Positions 1 through 9,586 of a stretch of 64,000 bases of DNA are shown one piece after another. A program made the position numbers and the translations under genes. Origin of the DNA: Selaginella moellendorffii. Lineage: Eukaryota; Streptophyta; Lycopodiopsida; Selaginellales; Selaginellaceae. The stretch lies in contig NW_003314374.1 of assembly GCF_000143415.4 (NCBI RefSeq), positions 1-64,000 on the forward strand. Direction: 5' to 3'. Every line of letters begins with the position of its first letter. Positions within the stretch are counted from its first letter, which is position 1. A model generated the notes under the pieces. The model saw only the letters and a list, made by a program, of their open reading frames with translations, was not told the DNA's origin and ran no database searches.

Positions 1-203
1 TTGGGAGGGATTGGGATCTGTGGATGGAAGGCTAACTCTCCGTTGCTCGTGCAGTGAGTAGTTGAAACCACAGTAGGACCAAGTAGGAGCTGGTACAATA
101 TGCGAGAACCTTGGTGAGGGAACTTCGCACAAGCCAAGGCAGTGTTGGTCGGATAGACGAGATAAGCTGGCAAATTGGAAAGGAAAAATTTGTGGCTTAT
201 ACA
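1..203 (+). mobile_element. 3' end of a decayed LTR (same family as 59570-60935)
   Basis: The first 203 bases align by eye with 60720-60935, the last part of a long LTR at the other end of the window. They share the order 'gtgagtag', 'gtaggagct', 'aggtaag/gataag', 'ttggcaaat' and a terminal 'ggctta-aca'. Many substitutions separate the two copies, so this is old. No coding sequence is seen. The sequence after 203 is not the gag that follows the right-hand copy, so the element is truncated or rearranged here. Confidence 0.6.
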
Positions 204-475
204 CAAAAGTTATGATAACGAAGGTGTTTGGTAGACATGGTAAACTATCATTTAGTGAATATTGAGGGATCAAGCTTAATATTTCAGGAGTTCCCAATAC
301 TAGCAAGTGCAAGTTAACGAATGAGTTTCTTTAACCAGATCAAGTGCACATGTGAAGACCAATTTCTTAACTAGCTTAGGCAGAGACTAATAATGGGTGT
401 AACAATACCCACCTCTTGCCGTTATGGCAGTAAAGAAAGAATATCTGAAAGTACTAACTAACAAGTAACTTTCAA
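204..475 (+). repeat. Dispersed repeat shared with 62137-62500
   Basis: This stretch matches 62137-62500 in order: 'gaaggtgtttggtagaca' against 'gagggtgtttggcagaca', then 'attgaggga', 'agtgcaag', a 'cctcttgccgt'/'cctcctgccgt' block and 'taactttc-atacccgaagtca'. It is a moderately diverged dispersed repeat, probably an internal or untranslated part of an LTR element. No ORF of interest is present. Confidence 0.6.
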
Positions 476-489
476 TACCCGAAGTCATA

Positions 490-935
490 TTTGTGATATT
501 GAGGTTGAGTATATCATATTAACAATAGGATACAAGGAGGCAATTTAGCTCAAATACTTGCTAAAAGACTTTGGGCATCCACAATCATTGGACAATGTGA
601 CAACATAAACAACATAATGATAATGTAGAATTTAATTTTCCACAATCGCAACAAGCAATCATAATAAGCATATTCTTGTGCAATTCCATTATATGTGAGA
701 ATAGGTCAACACAGGAGTGATATTATCATCACCAAGCCCCTCAATGATCTTTATACATATGATCATATTTGAGGCTGAGTATATCACCTTAACAACAGGC
801 TACAAAGAGGTAGTTTAGCTCAAATACTTGCTAAAAGACTTTGGGCATCCACAATCATTGGACAATGTGACAACATAAACAACATAATGATGATGTAGAA
901 TTTAGCTTTCCATAATTGCAACAAACAATCACAAT
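490..935 (+). repeat. Direct repeat pair (about 490-660 and 770-935)
   Basis: Two copies of a unit of about 165 bp lie in direct orientation. Both contain 'gaggttgagtatatca' or a close variant, then a near-identical run covering 'tcaaatacttgctaaaag' and 'ccacaatcattggacaat', and end in 'ataatgatgatgtagaatt' or 'ataatgataatgtagaatt'. The spacer of about 110 bp is unrelated. Function unknown. Confidence 0.8.
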
Positions 936-1183
936 AGCCCATGACAAGTTGCCTTTTGTCACTTGCCCAAACTCAACCCCTTATAACCCAACCCAACCCA
1001 AACTCAGGACCTTGGGTGTTGGAGCACTAGGTGCCCAAGGTCAGGTTTATGATCAATATAAGAAAAATTGTAAAATATTTCTAGCAAAATTTTGTGATAG
1101 AATTCTTAGTTGAATGTTTCTAATTTTAACTTCAATTTTAACAAACCTCACATTTTGATTGAATTTAAAACCCCTATATTCAA

Positions 1184-1310
1184 CAGCAGCCTTGGGTTCT
1201 TTGTGATGTACCAACATCGAACACTTGACAAAGTGATAGAACTTCCATGGGGTGAGCCTGAGTGAAGAAAAGAACTAGCTTCTATGCCTCTAAGTAGGTA
1301 TCCATCTAGC
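1184..1310 (-). pseudogene. NPH3-like exon/intron fragment
   Basis: The stretch aligns with 8007-8195 of the NPH3-like gene downstream: 'cagccttgggttcttt', 'cttgacaaagtgatagaact' and 'gcctgagtgaagaaa' each have near-identical counterparts in the same order. The last piece spans the exon 3 acceptor of the intact gene, and 'cctctaagtagg' matches the end of its exon 2. Intron sequence is therefore included, which argues for a DNA-level duplication and not a retrocopy. The copy is too short and too mutated to be coding. Confidence 0.65.
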
Positions 1311-1795
1311 ACTACCTGGTCAAAATCCCATTCTAGAACCTGTAATGCAGCAGTGTCTCCAAAAATTTATTCAAGAGCCCAAACTATTTACAGTTGCACC
1401 TCCAGAAGTTTCCTGCCTGGTCCCTTGTCCTTTAATGTTTGGCATGGCAAAGTTTCAAAGCACTTGAGTAGTGTTTGTAATAAATGAACAAAACAACAAG
1501 AAAATCCACCGTACCTTGATACTTTTTGTCCCCATGAAAGAAGAAACGAAATCGGAACTCCTGTTACTCTTGCCATTTAATTATAATTGTATATAAACAT
1601 CAACTTTTCAAGCAATCGTTGAGGTCCTGACAGAATAAAATGGAAAATATAACATAAAACCAAAGTGCAAAGCACATGTAAGCTTTATCTTTTTGATCCA
1701 GGGATTCATGCCTCTGAAGATAAAGCACTTGAGGAACAACATTTTTTTCAGTCTTTATTTCTATTATGTTGAATCCAGGGACAACATGAAGCTTT

Positions 1796-2082
1796 CTACT
1801 TCTTGTAATAAGCTGGTGGAGGTGGCTACGTACTTGCAGGTGGTGGAGCCTTGTACTTGTAATATGGTGGTGGTGGAGACTCGTACTTGTAATAAGGAGG
1901 AGGTGGCAGGACTTGTACTTCTAGTAAGGAGGTGGTGGAGACTCGTATGTGGTGGCAGAGACTCATACTTAGGCAGTGGATACTTACATGGGAGACTCAT
2001 ACTTGAAATAAGGAGGCAGTGGAGATTTAGTAATATGGAGGAGGTGGTGGCGATTCAACTTGTATGGTGGTGGAGGCAGCGA
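1796..2082 (-). pseudogene. Decayed 3' part of the extensin gene
   Basis: Read on the minus strand, extensin-like repeat units (Pro-rich blocks alternating with Tyr-Lys-Tyr) continue for about 290 bp beyond the stop of the intact ORF, but with a nonsense codon, small deletions and frame changes. The far end reads P-P-P-P-A-Y-Y-K-K-stop (stop codon at 1796-1798), a plausible extensin C terminus. The live ORF therefore ends at a TAG where the repeat expects GAG (Glu). Confidence 0.7.
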
Positions 2083-2754
2083 CTAATACTTGGATGGAGG
2101 GGGTGGTGGCGATTCATACTTGTATGGTGGTGGTGGTGGTGACTCATACTTGTATGGCGGTGGTGGTGGACTCTCATACTTGTATGGTGGCGGTGGTGGT
2201 GACTCATACTTGTATGGAGGGGGTGGCGGCGACTCATACTTGTATGGTGGCGGCGGTGGCGACTCATACTTGTATGGCGGCGGCGGCGGACTCTCATACT
2301 TGTATGGAGGGGGTGGTGGCGATTCATACTTGTATGGTGGCGGCGGTGGCGACTCATACTTGTATGGCGGCGGCGGTGGACTCTCATACTTGTATGGTGG
2401 CGGTGGTGGCGACTCATACTTGTATGGAGGCGATTCATACTTGTAGTATGGTGGTGGTGGGGATTTGTAGTAGTAGTGTGGCGGTGGCGGAGATTCATGC
2501 TTGTAAGGAGGTGATTCATACTTGTAGTATGGTGGTGGTGAGGATTTGTAGTAGTATGGTGGTGGAGGGGAAACATACTTGTAGTATGGGGGTGCAGGGG
2601 ATTCATACTTGTAATAAGGGGGAGGTGGAGGTGACAAATATTTGTAGAAGTCTGGCATTGGAGGGAAGGAAAAATCAAATGCCTGAACCTGGCTGCTTCT
2701 CAACAGCACAAGAGCAGCAGCCAGCAGGGCCATTGCAAAATGGCAGCTGCCCAT
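2083..2754 (-). CDS. Extensin-like hydroxyproline-rich cell-wall protein
   Basis: A 223-residue protein. Residues 1-25 form a hydrophobic signal peptide ending near V-Q-A, so it should be secreted to the wall. Residues 30-105 hold irregular S-P(3-5)-Y-Y-K units. Residues from about 110 to the end are about ten near-perfect copies of SPPPPPYKYE. In extensins the prolines after serine are hydroxylated and arabinosylated, and YKY/YYK tyrosines can be crosslinked by wall peroxidases; a peroxidase gene lies at 19.4 kb. The DNA is a 30-bp minisatellite, so length polymorphism is likely. The stop is a TAG in place of the GAG of the repeat, and decayed repeat sequence follows to 1796. The first Met is chosen because the signal peptide follows directly. 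The antisense strand is also open, as a consequence of the repeat. Confidence 0.88.
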   Translation of the reverse strand: MGSCHFAMALLAAALVLLRSSQVQAFDFSFPPMPDFYKYLSPPPPPYYKYESPAPPYYKYVSPPPPYYYKSSPPPYYKYESPPYKHESPPPPHYYYKSPPPPYYKYESPPYKYESPPPPPYKYESPPPPPYKYESPPPPPYKYESPPPPPYKYESPPPPPYKYESPPPPPYKYESPPPPPYKYESPPPPPYKYESPPPPPYKYESPPPPPYKYESPPPPPSKY

Positions 2755-3235
2755 CCTCTACCTATCAAAATCCCTTGGATTTCCTTCTTTCCAATCTATT
2801 CAAGCCCAGCTCCAAAGCCCTCAAGTTGTCGTTCCCGTCTCTTCTTTCCTTTTTTCTGCCCTTTTGTGTGCTTGGAGCTCGAGCTTTTAAAGCATTCTTG
2901 AGAGAAAAAGAGGAGATCGGGTCAATTGCGAGAAAAGATCAACACGTCCTAAACCCATGGCCATTTCCTTAGAGATGATATAAGGCTGCACTAAGCACAG
3001 TTGAACAAGCGCTTCTCAACAAAAACACACAAAGAAGACTTCAGCGTTTGCCCGGAAATATTGTCAATTTGTCTTTGATTCTTAAAAAAAGGAAGGATTC
3101 CTTGCTACAGCTTTGGCTGAATTTTTCTCCAGATCTAAACTCGATATGGCATAGAACACCACAATAAAATCCCATTGACAAACACACCAACACGCAAACA
3201 CTATTTCGTCACTGACGAAATTGATCGCCTTTGAA
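2755..3235. other. Extensin upstream region, no gene seen
   Basis: This is the region 5' of the extensin gene and presumably holds its promoter. I see no convincing ORF or repeat, and no core promoter element that I would assert. Confidence 0.4.
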
Positions 3236-4036
3236 TGGGCCTGACTCAAGCTTTGATCATCAGAAGGAACGTGTCTTCTAAAGTCACAGGAAAAAGAAAA
3301 AGATGAAAAAGAGATTAGCCACTGGTGAGAAAAACGTAAGAGCTCATCTTGATCCCTGTAGGTTTCCAGGAGTTAAAAGAAACCATGGGCTTTTGTCCTG
3401 CCCGCTTTGTTGTCGGGCTCCACAACTTTGTATACCTTATGTCGCAAAGGAAACATGAAAGCCTCGTAAGCTTTCCCGTTATCGTCCACCTTGACATCCA
3501 CCATGAGAAGTCTTTCGATCGCCATGCCATTTTCTATCCCTGTCGAAGACACAGAAGAAGAGATCCAACCGGACCCCGATCCTGTGACAAATCCCGTTGT
3601 TGTCGCATCTAAACTTTAAATATTCCATCAGCATATTCTGTAAAAAGATGTCCAACGCTGACACGGACCTCTGGAACAGGATTTGCCATCACCTTCGGGC
3701 TTCTTCCGTGTCTTCGACAGCGACGGAAAGTGGCGTGACGATTAACGGAGCTGTGGATGTCGAGTATCCGCTCATTGACGACAGCCGCATTTCTCCCGGT
3801 GCCTCACGGTGGATGTCAAGGTGGACAAAAATGGGAAAACTTACGAGGCTTTCATGTTTGCGGGACACATGGGATAAGCCAGACGTGGATTCTTTTAGCT
3901 CCGTGAAAACCTGCAAGTTTTGGGGTGAGCTCTTACAATTTTTCTCATCAGTGACTGTGGCTAGTCTCTTTCTTTCTTTTCCTTTCCCCGGCTGCGACTT
4001 TGGCTTTTGGTGATCAAAGCTTGAGTCAGGCCCGAC
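3236..4036. repeat. Imperfect inverted repeat built from DUF4419 exon fragments
   Basis: The outer ends are reverse complements: 'gggcctgactcaagctttga' at 3236 and 'tcaaagcttgagtcaggccc' near 4015. Moving inward, both arms carry the 3' half of DUF4419 exon 2 in opposite orientation (left arm minus strand, about 3340-3620; right arm plus strand, about 3660-3890). They share 'ggtggatgtcaaggtgga', 'cttacgaggctttcatgttt' and 'tgtcttcgacag'. Outside these, both have the 'gagctcttac...tttctca' block. The arms are about 390 bp with a short centre near 3625-3660 and differ by substitutions and deletions. A transcript across it could fold into a long imperfect hairpin. Confidence 0.75.
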
Positions 4037-4039
4037 GAT

Positions 4040-4560
4040 CATTGCGAGTATCAGGTGTTTGAAAAGTGGGATAGATGGAAAACTATTTGTGGAGGTGGAT
4101 ATGTGCCAATGTATTATTGAGGCTACGGAACTTTTCTTGGAATCGAGAGGCCTCTCCACGAACTGCGCAGATGAGCATGACGTTACAATTTTCAGCTCGT
4201 CCTCTCGGATCGATTTCCTCCCAGTAGAAGAAACCGAGTTCGTAGCTATAGTAATCACCACCATGGCCCGAGAAAGGAAAGTTTACAAAGAAAAAGAGAC
4301 AAATCCATGTAGCTCTTGTACGTGGCCGTGAGAATACGCTCCCAACGATCATCGTTCGCATAATCGGTGCTGTGGAGCACCGTCACTGGGACAATGGAGA
4401 AAAACCAGCTCCTTCTTGCCCCGTGAACAAAATCGATTGCAGCTCCTCGGCGCCGTTGAAACAATCCAAGCTGGACAGATATGGATTTGTCTATGGCAGC
4501 CATTCGTGTGCGTCGATGCTGGTGCCCTGCACCTTCTCCTGGAAATTCTTTTAATTCTTC
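4040..4560 (-). pseudogene. DUF4419 pseudogene (most decayed copy)
   Basis: On the minus strand the order of the intact paralogue at 6259-7563 is kept. An exon 1-like piece covers about 4545-4300, with the equivalents of D-V-W-L-A-I-A-V-Q and L-H-S-A-D-Y mutated (L-H-S-T-D-Y is still readable) and a K-S-Y near its end. An exon 2-like piece covers about 4250-4080, with W-E-E-I-D intact and A-Q-F-V-E readable in another frame. Several frameshifts prevent a protein. The 3' half of this copy continues as the left arm of the inverted repeat at 3236-3620, and the right arm is an inverted extra copy lying inside it. Confidence 0.7.
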
Positions 4561-4860
4561 ATACTTCCTCCTCTCCTTCAAATGAATCTGGGAGATTTCA
4601 AGAGCCTTGACCTCATAAATTTCATAATATCGAGTCGATTGATCACCTTTGCCCAATCCTTTTGACGTCCTTGTAAACTGTGAGTACTGCCGCTCCATCT
4701 TCGCAGTATCATGTCATCTCTTCTCAATCTTTTCAGCGGATGAAATCACCTATTATTGTCAAAGAGGTAAAACGAAGAGATCCAACCGAAAGTGTTCCTC
4801 CATAGCGATTAAAATCTTGATCCAAAACTCCGTGCCGCTTCTTTCATTTATTTTTGAAAT

Positions 4861-6126
4861 TTAGTTCAGGGATGGAATAATCTCATATATTTGAGGCAAG
4901 CTAAAAGCAGGGCCTGTAATCACAAAATGACGAACGCCTCTAACTGGATGGGCATGTTTAAAGAACTTACCACAGCAAAGGAGTACAAGCAACTTAGAGA
5001 TCAACCAGTCTGGAAAATAACTACATAAAACGTCTATATCCCAGACACTATTTGGAGCAATCCCTTTCTCGTCATCCTGGGCGATCACGTATCCCATATG
5101 TCCCGCAAACATGAAAGCCTCATAAGGTCTCCCATTGTATACTGCTGCTCAAAACACACGGATACTCTCCCAGCAGCTGCACCCCAGTGTCATCGCTTCT
5201 GTTCCTGTAATCGAAGTGGCCGGTCTCGCCTGTCGAAGACGCAAAAGACTGAGATCCAGCCAGTGGTGTAGCTCGGGGAGCCTGATCCCCTCCAATCCGG
5301 TGGCAAATCCTGTTCCAAAAGTCCCTGTCCACGTTGCCTTTGCTGCTCTCTACGAACTGGGCGGTGATCTTCTTGAGCATGACGCGCCACTTCTTGCAAA
5401 TTTCGCCATACTTGTCCAGCTCGTCCACTCTCCGATCGATTTCCTCCCAGTCCTCGGTTGTTCCCAGAAGAGTCACGAAAGGGATCCCACACATTAGACG
5501 AAAGCTGGGAAAAAGATCACAAACAAGATCTTAGAACACAACGTTGAGCACTAAATCATGTAGAAACACAATTATCAAACACACTATGATGCAAAAGGAG
5601 CCACAAGCTTGAAAGCCAATCCACTTACGTGTATTCGAAGTAGCTCTTGAAGGTGGTCATGAGAACCACACTGCCCACCACCACAACATTCTTGGTCGTG
5701 GTCGAGATCCAGTCACAGACCTTCTCGTCCTTGACATTCTTCTTGAGCTCCCTCGCCAGGAGCCCATAGTCGGCGCTGTGGAGCGCGGCCGCCTGGGACA
5801 CAACCAGCTCCTTCTTGCCCTTGTGATCAATGAAGATCGATTGCAGTGCCTCGGCGTTGCCATTGACAAAGGATCCAAACTGGACGGCGATGGCGAGCCA
5901 CACATCCCCGGGCCGAATTACCAGATTATGGTGGGCGCTGTAAGCTCTGATGGCGCACGCCACAAAGCCATTCTTCGCTGGATGGAAGGCGCTCGCGTCG
6001 ACGCTTAGTACCCTGCAACACTTTGTAGCAGCCCTCCTCCTGGTAATCCCTGAATTCCTCCAAGAAATGGCCGCTCTTGGGCTGGGATCTCGGCAGCTTG
6101 GCCGGCTCATTCTTAAACGGCACCAT
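4861..6126 (-). pseudogene. DUF4419 pseudogene (second copy)
   Basis: A tandem paralogue of the intact gene at 6259-7563. Exon 1 covers 6126-5629. It opens with an M-V-P-F start and keeps H-N-L-V-I-R-P, D-V-W-L-A-I-A-V-Q-F and F-K-S-Y-F-E-Y, but has a one-base insertion near 6006 between Q-G-T and V-D-A-S. The intron 5505-5628 is a normal GT-AG intron. Exon 2 starts at 5504; the reading frame shifts near 5295, and a block before the F-M-F-A-G-H-M-G motif (about 5100) is deleted. The region 5' of 4980 no longer resembles the family. High identity to the intact copy suggests fairly recent death. Confidence 0.8.
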
Positions 6127-6258
6127 TCTCGAGTTCTAGGGTTTATATATTTTAGAAACTTTAAATTCTAAATCTAGAATTTCTTAAAATCCACACCATT
6201 ACATCATACAAGCAACACGTTTTTTTATTGAAATCGAGTCGATTGATCAGCAGCTCGA

Positions 6259-7563
6259 TCAACCAGAAGAACCAGCCTGCAAAGTCCCAGAAAGAAAAAC
6301 CATGTAAAAGAAGCGCTAGAAATCGTTCATGGCTTACCTTGGCCTTCTTGAGCTTGTTCTTGAGAGTTATAGCCCAGACAACCTTGGGCGCAATCCCTTT
6401 GTCATCGTCCTGGACGATCTCGAATCCCATATGCCCCGCAAACATGAAAGTCTCGTAAGTTTTCCCGTTGTCGTCCACCTTGACATCCACCGTGAGGTAG
6501 CCGGAAGCAATGCTGCCGCTCAAGATACACGGATACTCCATCTTCGCAGTGTTATCTCGTCCCAATCTTCTGACCGGATGAACTTCAGGAACATCACCCT
6601 GCCATTCGCCCTTCTTGTCGAAGACGCAAAACGCAGAGATCCAACCGGAAGTGTAACTCGGGCCTGATCCTCCTCCATAGTGGTGGCAAATCTTGTTCCA
6701 AAACTCCGTGTCAACGTTGCCTTTGCTGCTCTCTACGAACTGAGCAGTGATTTTCTTGAGCATGACGCGCCACTTCTTGCAATTCTCACCATACTTGTCC
6801 AGCTCGTCCACTCTCCGATCAATTTCCTCCCAGTCCTCGGTTGTTCCCAGAAGAGTCACGAAAGGGATCCCGCAGGCTAGACGAAACCTGGAACAATACA
6901 AGTTGTTAGCTTTAAAGACAAGTGCTAAATCACGTAGAATCAAACATGGCCAACATGAAACCATGCGAACGCCAAAGCAAGGAAGGAAAGAATACAAAGA
7001 GCAAAAGAGGAAAAATTCATGAAGAACACTTGCCTGTATTCGAAGTAGCTCTTGAAGGTGGCCATGAGAACTACACTCCCGGCGATCACATCGTTCTTGG
7101 TCGTAGTCGAGAAGCTCGGCAAGATCCAGTCACAGACCTTCTCGTCCTTGACATTCTTCTTGAGCTCCACGCTCATCTCCCTCGCCAGGAGCCCATAGTC
7201 GGCGCTGTGGAGCGCCGCCACCTGGGACACAACCAGCTCCTTCTTGCCCTCGTGATCCACAAAGATGGATCGCAGAGCCTCGGCATTGCCGTCGACGAAG
7301 AATCCAAACTGTACAGCGATGGCGAGCCACACATCGTCTGGCCGGATCACCAGATTGTGGTGGCAGCTGTAAGCTCTGATCACGCTCGTGACGAAGCCAT
7401 TCTTCACCGGATGGAAGGCGCTCGCGTCGACACTGGTGCCCTGCAACACCTGGTAGCAGCCCTCCTGCTGGAAATCCTTGAATCCCTCCAGGAAATGGCC
7501 GTGCTTGGGCGTGGATCTCGGCACCACGGCCGGCTCCTTCTCGGAAACCCTAAATGTCACCAT
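6259..7563 (-). CDS. DUF4419-domain protein (intact copy)
   Basis: Three exons, 7563-7034, 6887-6338 and 6276-6259, give 365 residues with no internal stop. The family (DUF4419) has no known biochemical function. Recognisable blocks are H-N-L-V-I-R-P-D-D-V-W-L-A-I near residues 70-85, A-L-H-S-A-D-Y near 125, W-E-E-I-D-R-R at the start of exon 2, G-W-I-S-A-F near 260 and F-M-F-A-G-H-M-G near 325. Start: the Met at 7563 is preferred over an upstream in-frame Met at 7632 because the paralogue begins at the same place. Intron 1 (6888-7033) has a GC donor with the full consensus CAG|GCAAGT; using the next GT would shift the frame. Intron 2 (6277-6337, 61 bp) is GT-AG and leaves a six-codon last exon. 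No signal peptide or membrane segment is seen. Confidence 0.8.
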
Positions 7564-7743
7564 TCCCTCCTCCGTCTCGAGGTTGCGTCTCGAGCTTGTA
7601 TAAGGAAATTTTAAACTCTTAAAAGATTCCAAAAGATTCCAAGAGCGTTTAATTGGTTGTCTATTTACACTAGAACAAGTTCTTGAGGAAACTTTGAGAG
7701 ATTTCTCTCTGGATATCTTCTTCGATCGTCCGCCGCCACGCGA

Positions 7744-9586
7744 TCAGCACAAGAGTCTTCGCGCAGCCCTGTTATACCTGGAAACGTCCGACCTCATGCT
7801 CTTGCACGCCTTCTCCAGCTCTCCAACCTTAAAATGGATTTGATCCAGATCGGTGCGGAGGAGCTCGTGTGTTCCAGCGCTTTGATCCGGGATGTCCGAC
7901 TGCGTTCTTCGGTGGCTTCCACCTCTCGAGCCCCTGTGGTCCGATCTGACGATGCATTCTCGAAGCCGGCCCTGCTGGAACGCGAGAACTTCCAGCACGA
8001 ACTTTGACGGCAGCCTCGGGTTCTTTGCGATGTGCTTGCATGCATCGAGCGAGAGCTTTCCAACATCCAGCACCTGACAAAGGGATAGAACTTCCGCGCT
8101 CATCACGTCGGGATGTGCCTGAGTGAAGAAAGAACAGAGAAATGCTTATTAGCTGTCGAAAGAGAGAACTTAGAGACGTAGATACCTCTAAGTAGGAGTC
8201 CACCGCTCGGTAGAGGCCATCGTGAGTCCACCTCGCTGACGCTGGTAGCGCTTGCGCAAGCCTGCGAAACCTGTGTACTTTCAAGCTTGTGTCCGGGGCA
8301 ATCTCCGCGAGGTAAGTGTCGATCAAGTCTCCGACTCTAGTCACTGGCGTCTCCATCACTGCTGCGTCGTCTCCCGGTGGATTTTGCTGCTTGAGACACA
8401 GAGCTCCCCTCGAGTCCTGCTCCCGGAAGAAGTACTCCACCAGGCGGATGACCAAGTCGACGTCGAAGAGCGAGCCGGAGCGGGGATACAAAGGCAGCAG
8501 GATGCTGTCTAGATTCACGTCGTGTAGCTGCGAGCCGATCATCTTCTCTAGTTGCCGTTTGCACGGTTTGCTGGCGTTGAGGACGGTCGCCACTCTGAGC
8601 ATGATGAAGAGAGACCGACAGGATGTAGACCCCCGCTCCAAGTGGAAGAAGAGGTTGACAATGGCCTCGAGGACTGCTACGTGAACCTTCTTCGAGCGGT
8701 TGTGTAAAGTTTCTTCGCGAGCGGACCTCAGCTTTGCAGAGAAGCCGCTGTAGAGATGGAGAGGGACAGCAGTCTTCAAGTAGTGCATCAAAAACCTGGC
8801 CAGGAGCTTGTTGTCCAAGTCGTTGTAGATCAGTGACTTGAGCAGTCTCTCCATCAGGAAAACCGAGAGCGATGAGACATCACTAAACCACCACGTCCGG
8901 CTGGGCGAAATCTTCGTTGACAGGGAAGACCTTCGAGAAATGCTGCCGCTGTGAAGCCGGTAAGAGTCTGGAGAGGAGGAGAGCGGGCTCATATCTTCCA
9001 AGCTGCTACAAATCTTCCAGGCGATGGTGTCCGCACACCTCTGGACAATATGGGTCTTCTCCGCCAGCGGCAGCACCGCGTCGCAACCTTTGAGCACTGT
9101 AAGATTGCTATCCCAGTCGTTTCCCAGGTTTTGGAGATGCATCTCGGCCTGTTTAACCAAGTTTCCCCGAGCATAAGCTTCCGTCATTTCTAAAAACTCC
9201 CCAACACACCTGAGCACGGAGACGTTGGAGTTGGAGATGGCGATCCGTCCGCCATCGTAGCAGAATCTAGTGGCCAGTTCAAAGGCCTCACCCCCACCTG
9301 GAAAGTCGTGAAGAAGTATCCTAGGCAGACCACTACCATCGCTTCTTAGAGTTAAACGCCTAAATATCTTTGAGAGCCGACCAGAGTAAGCAGCGAGAGG
9401 TTTCTGTCAAACAAAGAAAAAGAGAAGAGATTCTCAGTAAAACTTCCAAAGAATCACAGAGAGGCCACAGGCTACCTGGCGTAGAAAGAATGCGTGTTCC
9501 TCGTTCACTTGGATTTCCAAGTCGCACGGAGTATAATCCATGACTCTTGGCTCTTTGCAGACGAGACGAAGATCACCGCTCTTCAT
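7744..9586 (-). CDS. NPH3-like protein (BTB/NPH3 family)
   Basis: Exons 9586-9476, 9403-8186 and 8118-7744 join in frame to 567 residues, a usual length for the family. Introns are 72 and 67 bp, both GT-AG. The N terminus (about residues 1-100) resembles a degenerate BTB/POZ domain (L-E-I-Q-V-N-E-E-H-A-F-F-L, then a block rich in K-P-L-A, S-G-R-L, I-F-R). The NPH3 domain follows, with D-V-D-L-V-I-R-L-V-E-Y-F-F, L-I-D-T-Y-L-A-E-I-A, the H-D-G-L-Y-R-A-V-D-S-Y-L-E block ending exon 2, and K-L-S-L-D-A-C-K-H-I-A in exon 3. A coiled-coil-like tail precedes the stop. Family members act as substrate adaptors or scaffolds in blue-light and auxin-related signalling at the plasma membrane; the specific role here cannot be assigned. 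A fragment of the gene is duplicated at 1184-1310. Confidence 0.85.

Noticed and set aside
2083-2446. Possible CRISPR-like regular repeats
   Set aside because: The 30-bp periodic units are contiguous coding repeats without unique spacers, in a plant genome.
2064-2972. Long plus-strand ORFs (Gly-, Val- and Thr-rich) across the extensin locus
   Set aside because: They are antisense translations of the extensin minisatellite; the minus-strand reading has a signal peptide and a known repeat.
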